Assembly: GCA_016182435.1 (NCBI GenBank) | Contig: JACPGN010000251.1 | Location: 1 to 5,425, forward strand | Length of the DNA stretch: 5,425 nt | Direction: 5' to 3' | Source of the DNA: Lentisphaerota bacterium | GTDB lineage: Bacteria; Verrucomicrobiota; Kiritimatiellia; JAAZAB01 | Shown: positions 4,968 to 5,425 of the stretch, piece after piece | Layout: each line of letters begins with the position of its first letter | Numbering within the stretch: the first letter of the stretch is position 1 | Notes under the pieces: model-generated | The model's input: the letters and a program-made list of their open reading frames with translations, nothing else | Databases searched by the model: none | What the model was told of the DNA's origin: nothing | Program-made: the position numbers and the translations under genes

Positions 4968-4973
4968 ATCTGT

Positions 4974-5425
4974 ATGAGCGACAAGGATTTTATTGATGAC
5001 GATCTGATTCAGCGCCGCGACGCGGTGCGGCAGGTAAAAATGGGGCCGGCCAAGGGTCTGGCGGCAAGTGACGCCCCGCGCGCGGAATCGGGGAGCGGCG
5101 GAGACTTGAACCTGACGCCGCTGACCAGGCGCAAGGAGGAAATCAGCTCTCAGGTGGCTACCAAGCTGGAGGAGCTTGAACTACTGCGCTCCAGGCAGGA
5201 GACCCTCGAACGCGAAAAAAGCTCCCTGGAGAACCTGCGCAACAACCAGGAAAAGTATGATACCGGCAAACGCGAGATGATTGCCCACCTGGAGCAAAGC
5301 CTCATCGCGCTCGAGCGCGAGGAGGTTGCGCTGAATCAGCGTATGGAGCTGCTGGCGGAAACGGAACGGCGCTTCAAGGAAATGTTGGGTGACATGCGCG
5401 GATTTAACGAGGAGCAATGGGCCGC
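4974..5425 (+). CDS. Coiled-coil protein of unknown function, N-terminal 150 residues (cut by window edge)
   Basis: An open frame runs from the ATG, behind a strong ribosome binding site, to the window edge. The protein starts MSDKDFIDDDLIQRRDAVRQ, passes through a small Gly/Ala/Ser-rich stretch (about 24-45, probably disordered) and then becomes almost wholly helical and charged from about residue 50 to 140, with leucines spaced for a coiled coil (for example LEELELLRSRQETLEREKSS, 65-84). No signal peptide or membrane segment is visible so far, so it looks cytoplasmic or membrane-associated through its unseen part. No catalytic motif is present. Coiled coils of this kind occur in structural, secretion-related and division proteins, but nothing here allows a choice. 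The lipoprotein gene upstream is on the same strand but 389 bases away, so a shared operon is not indicated. Confidence 0.8.
   Translation, partial: MSDKDFIDDDLIQRRDAVRQVKMGPAKGLAASDAPRAESGSGGDLNLTPLTRRKEEISSQVATKLEELELLRSRQETLEREKSSLENLRNNQEKYDTGKREMIAHLEQSLIALEREEVALNQRMELLAETERRFKEMLGDMRGFNEEQWA

Larger units (their letters stand above)
4585..4973. other. 389-base non-coding intergenic region with repeats
   Basis: No convincing gene lies between the lipoprotein stop and the start of the next gene. The first 80 bases are AT-rich, with a possible promoter (4610-4637) and a 10-codon ORF (4663-4695). From about 4693 to 4895 the sequence is packed with hairpins and short repeats, described separately. 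The last 50 bases before the next gene are purine-rich and end in its Shine-Dalgarno site. Short ORFs on either strand here are products of the repeats. Confidence 0.7.

Noticed and set aside
4614..4977. ORFs on both strands in the intergenic region (for example 4614-4961 minus, 4744-4977 plus)
   Set aside because: They are translations of the hairpin repeats with no ribosome binding site or recognisable domain; the plus-strand one runs into the start of the next gene.

Overview
The window is a GC-rich piece of bacterial chromosome that reads mostly as housekeeping sequence. On the minus strand, from right to left, lie rplM (ribosomal protein uL13), rpsI (uS9), argJ, argB and argD, the last cut by the left edge. 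On the plus strand, reading away from rplM, lie a lipoprotein with TPR-like and LysM regions and, after a 389-base non-coding stretch full of repeats, the start of a highly charged coiled-coil protein cut by the right edge. No phage, plasmid, CRISPR, tRNA or rRNA sequence was seen, and no complete insertion sequence.

Organism: the HGGGKAIS form of the ArgB phosphate loop, the joining of rplM-rpsI to arginine genes, the missing Shine-Dalgarno sequences on several genes, and the intergenic repeats built on CACGGATTT all fit the Planctomycetes-Verrucomicrobia-Chlamydiae group, most likely Verrucomicrobiota. This comes from memory and general resemblance, not from a search, and I hold it at about even odds.

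Minus-strand cluster (1-3691): a promoter with a perfect TTGACA -35 box sits just before rplM and overlaps a 17-bp palindrome. rpsI follows after 21 bases, with a strong ribosome binding site in front of a GTG start, and argJ after 9 bases. A 175-base gap separates argJ from argB. It holds a weak terminator-like hairpin, a pair of inverted REP/dRS3-like hairpins and an AT-rich patch containing an ARG-box-like 12-mer just before argB. argB and argD overlap by 8 bases and are clearly translationally coupled. ArgJ makes N-acetylglutamate, recycling acetyl groups from N-acetylornithine; ArgB phosphorylates it; ArgD performs the later transamination to N-acetylornithine. argC, needed between ArgB and ArgD, is not in the window.

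Plus-strand side (3735-5425): a candidate promoter back to back with that of rplM drives the TPR/LysM lipoprotein, probably an envelope protein held near peptidoglycan. The following intergenic region has several perfect hairpins, a 35-base-period duplication of one hairpin and a 9-base periodic repeat. The last gene has a good Shine-Dalgarno site and encodes a mostly helical protein of unknown function.

The points most worth a second look are the ARG-box-like site before argB, the palindrome on the rplM promoter, and the two different families of intergenic hairpin repeats. I did not find convincing evidence of a new biological system.
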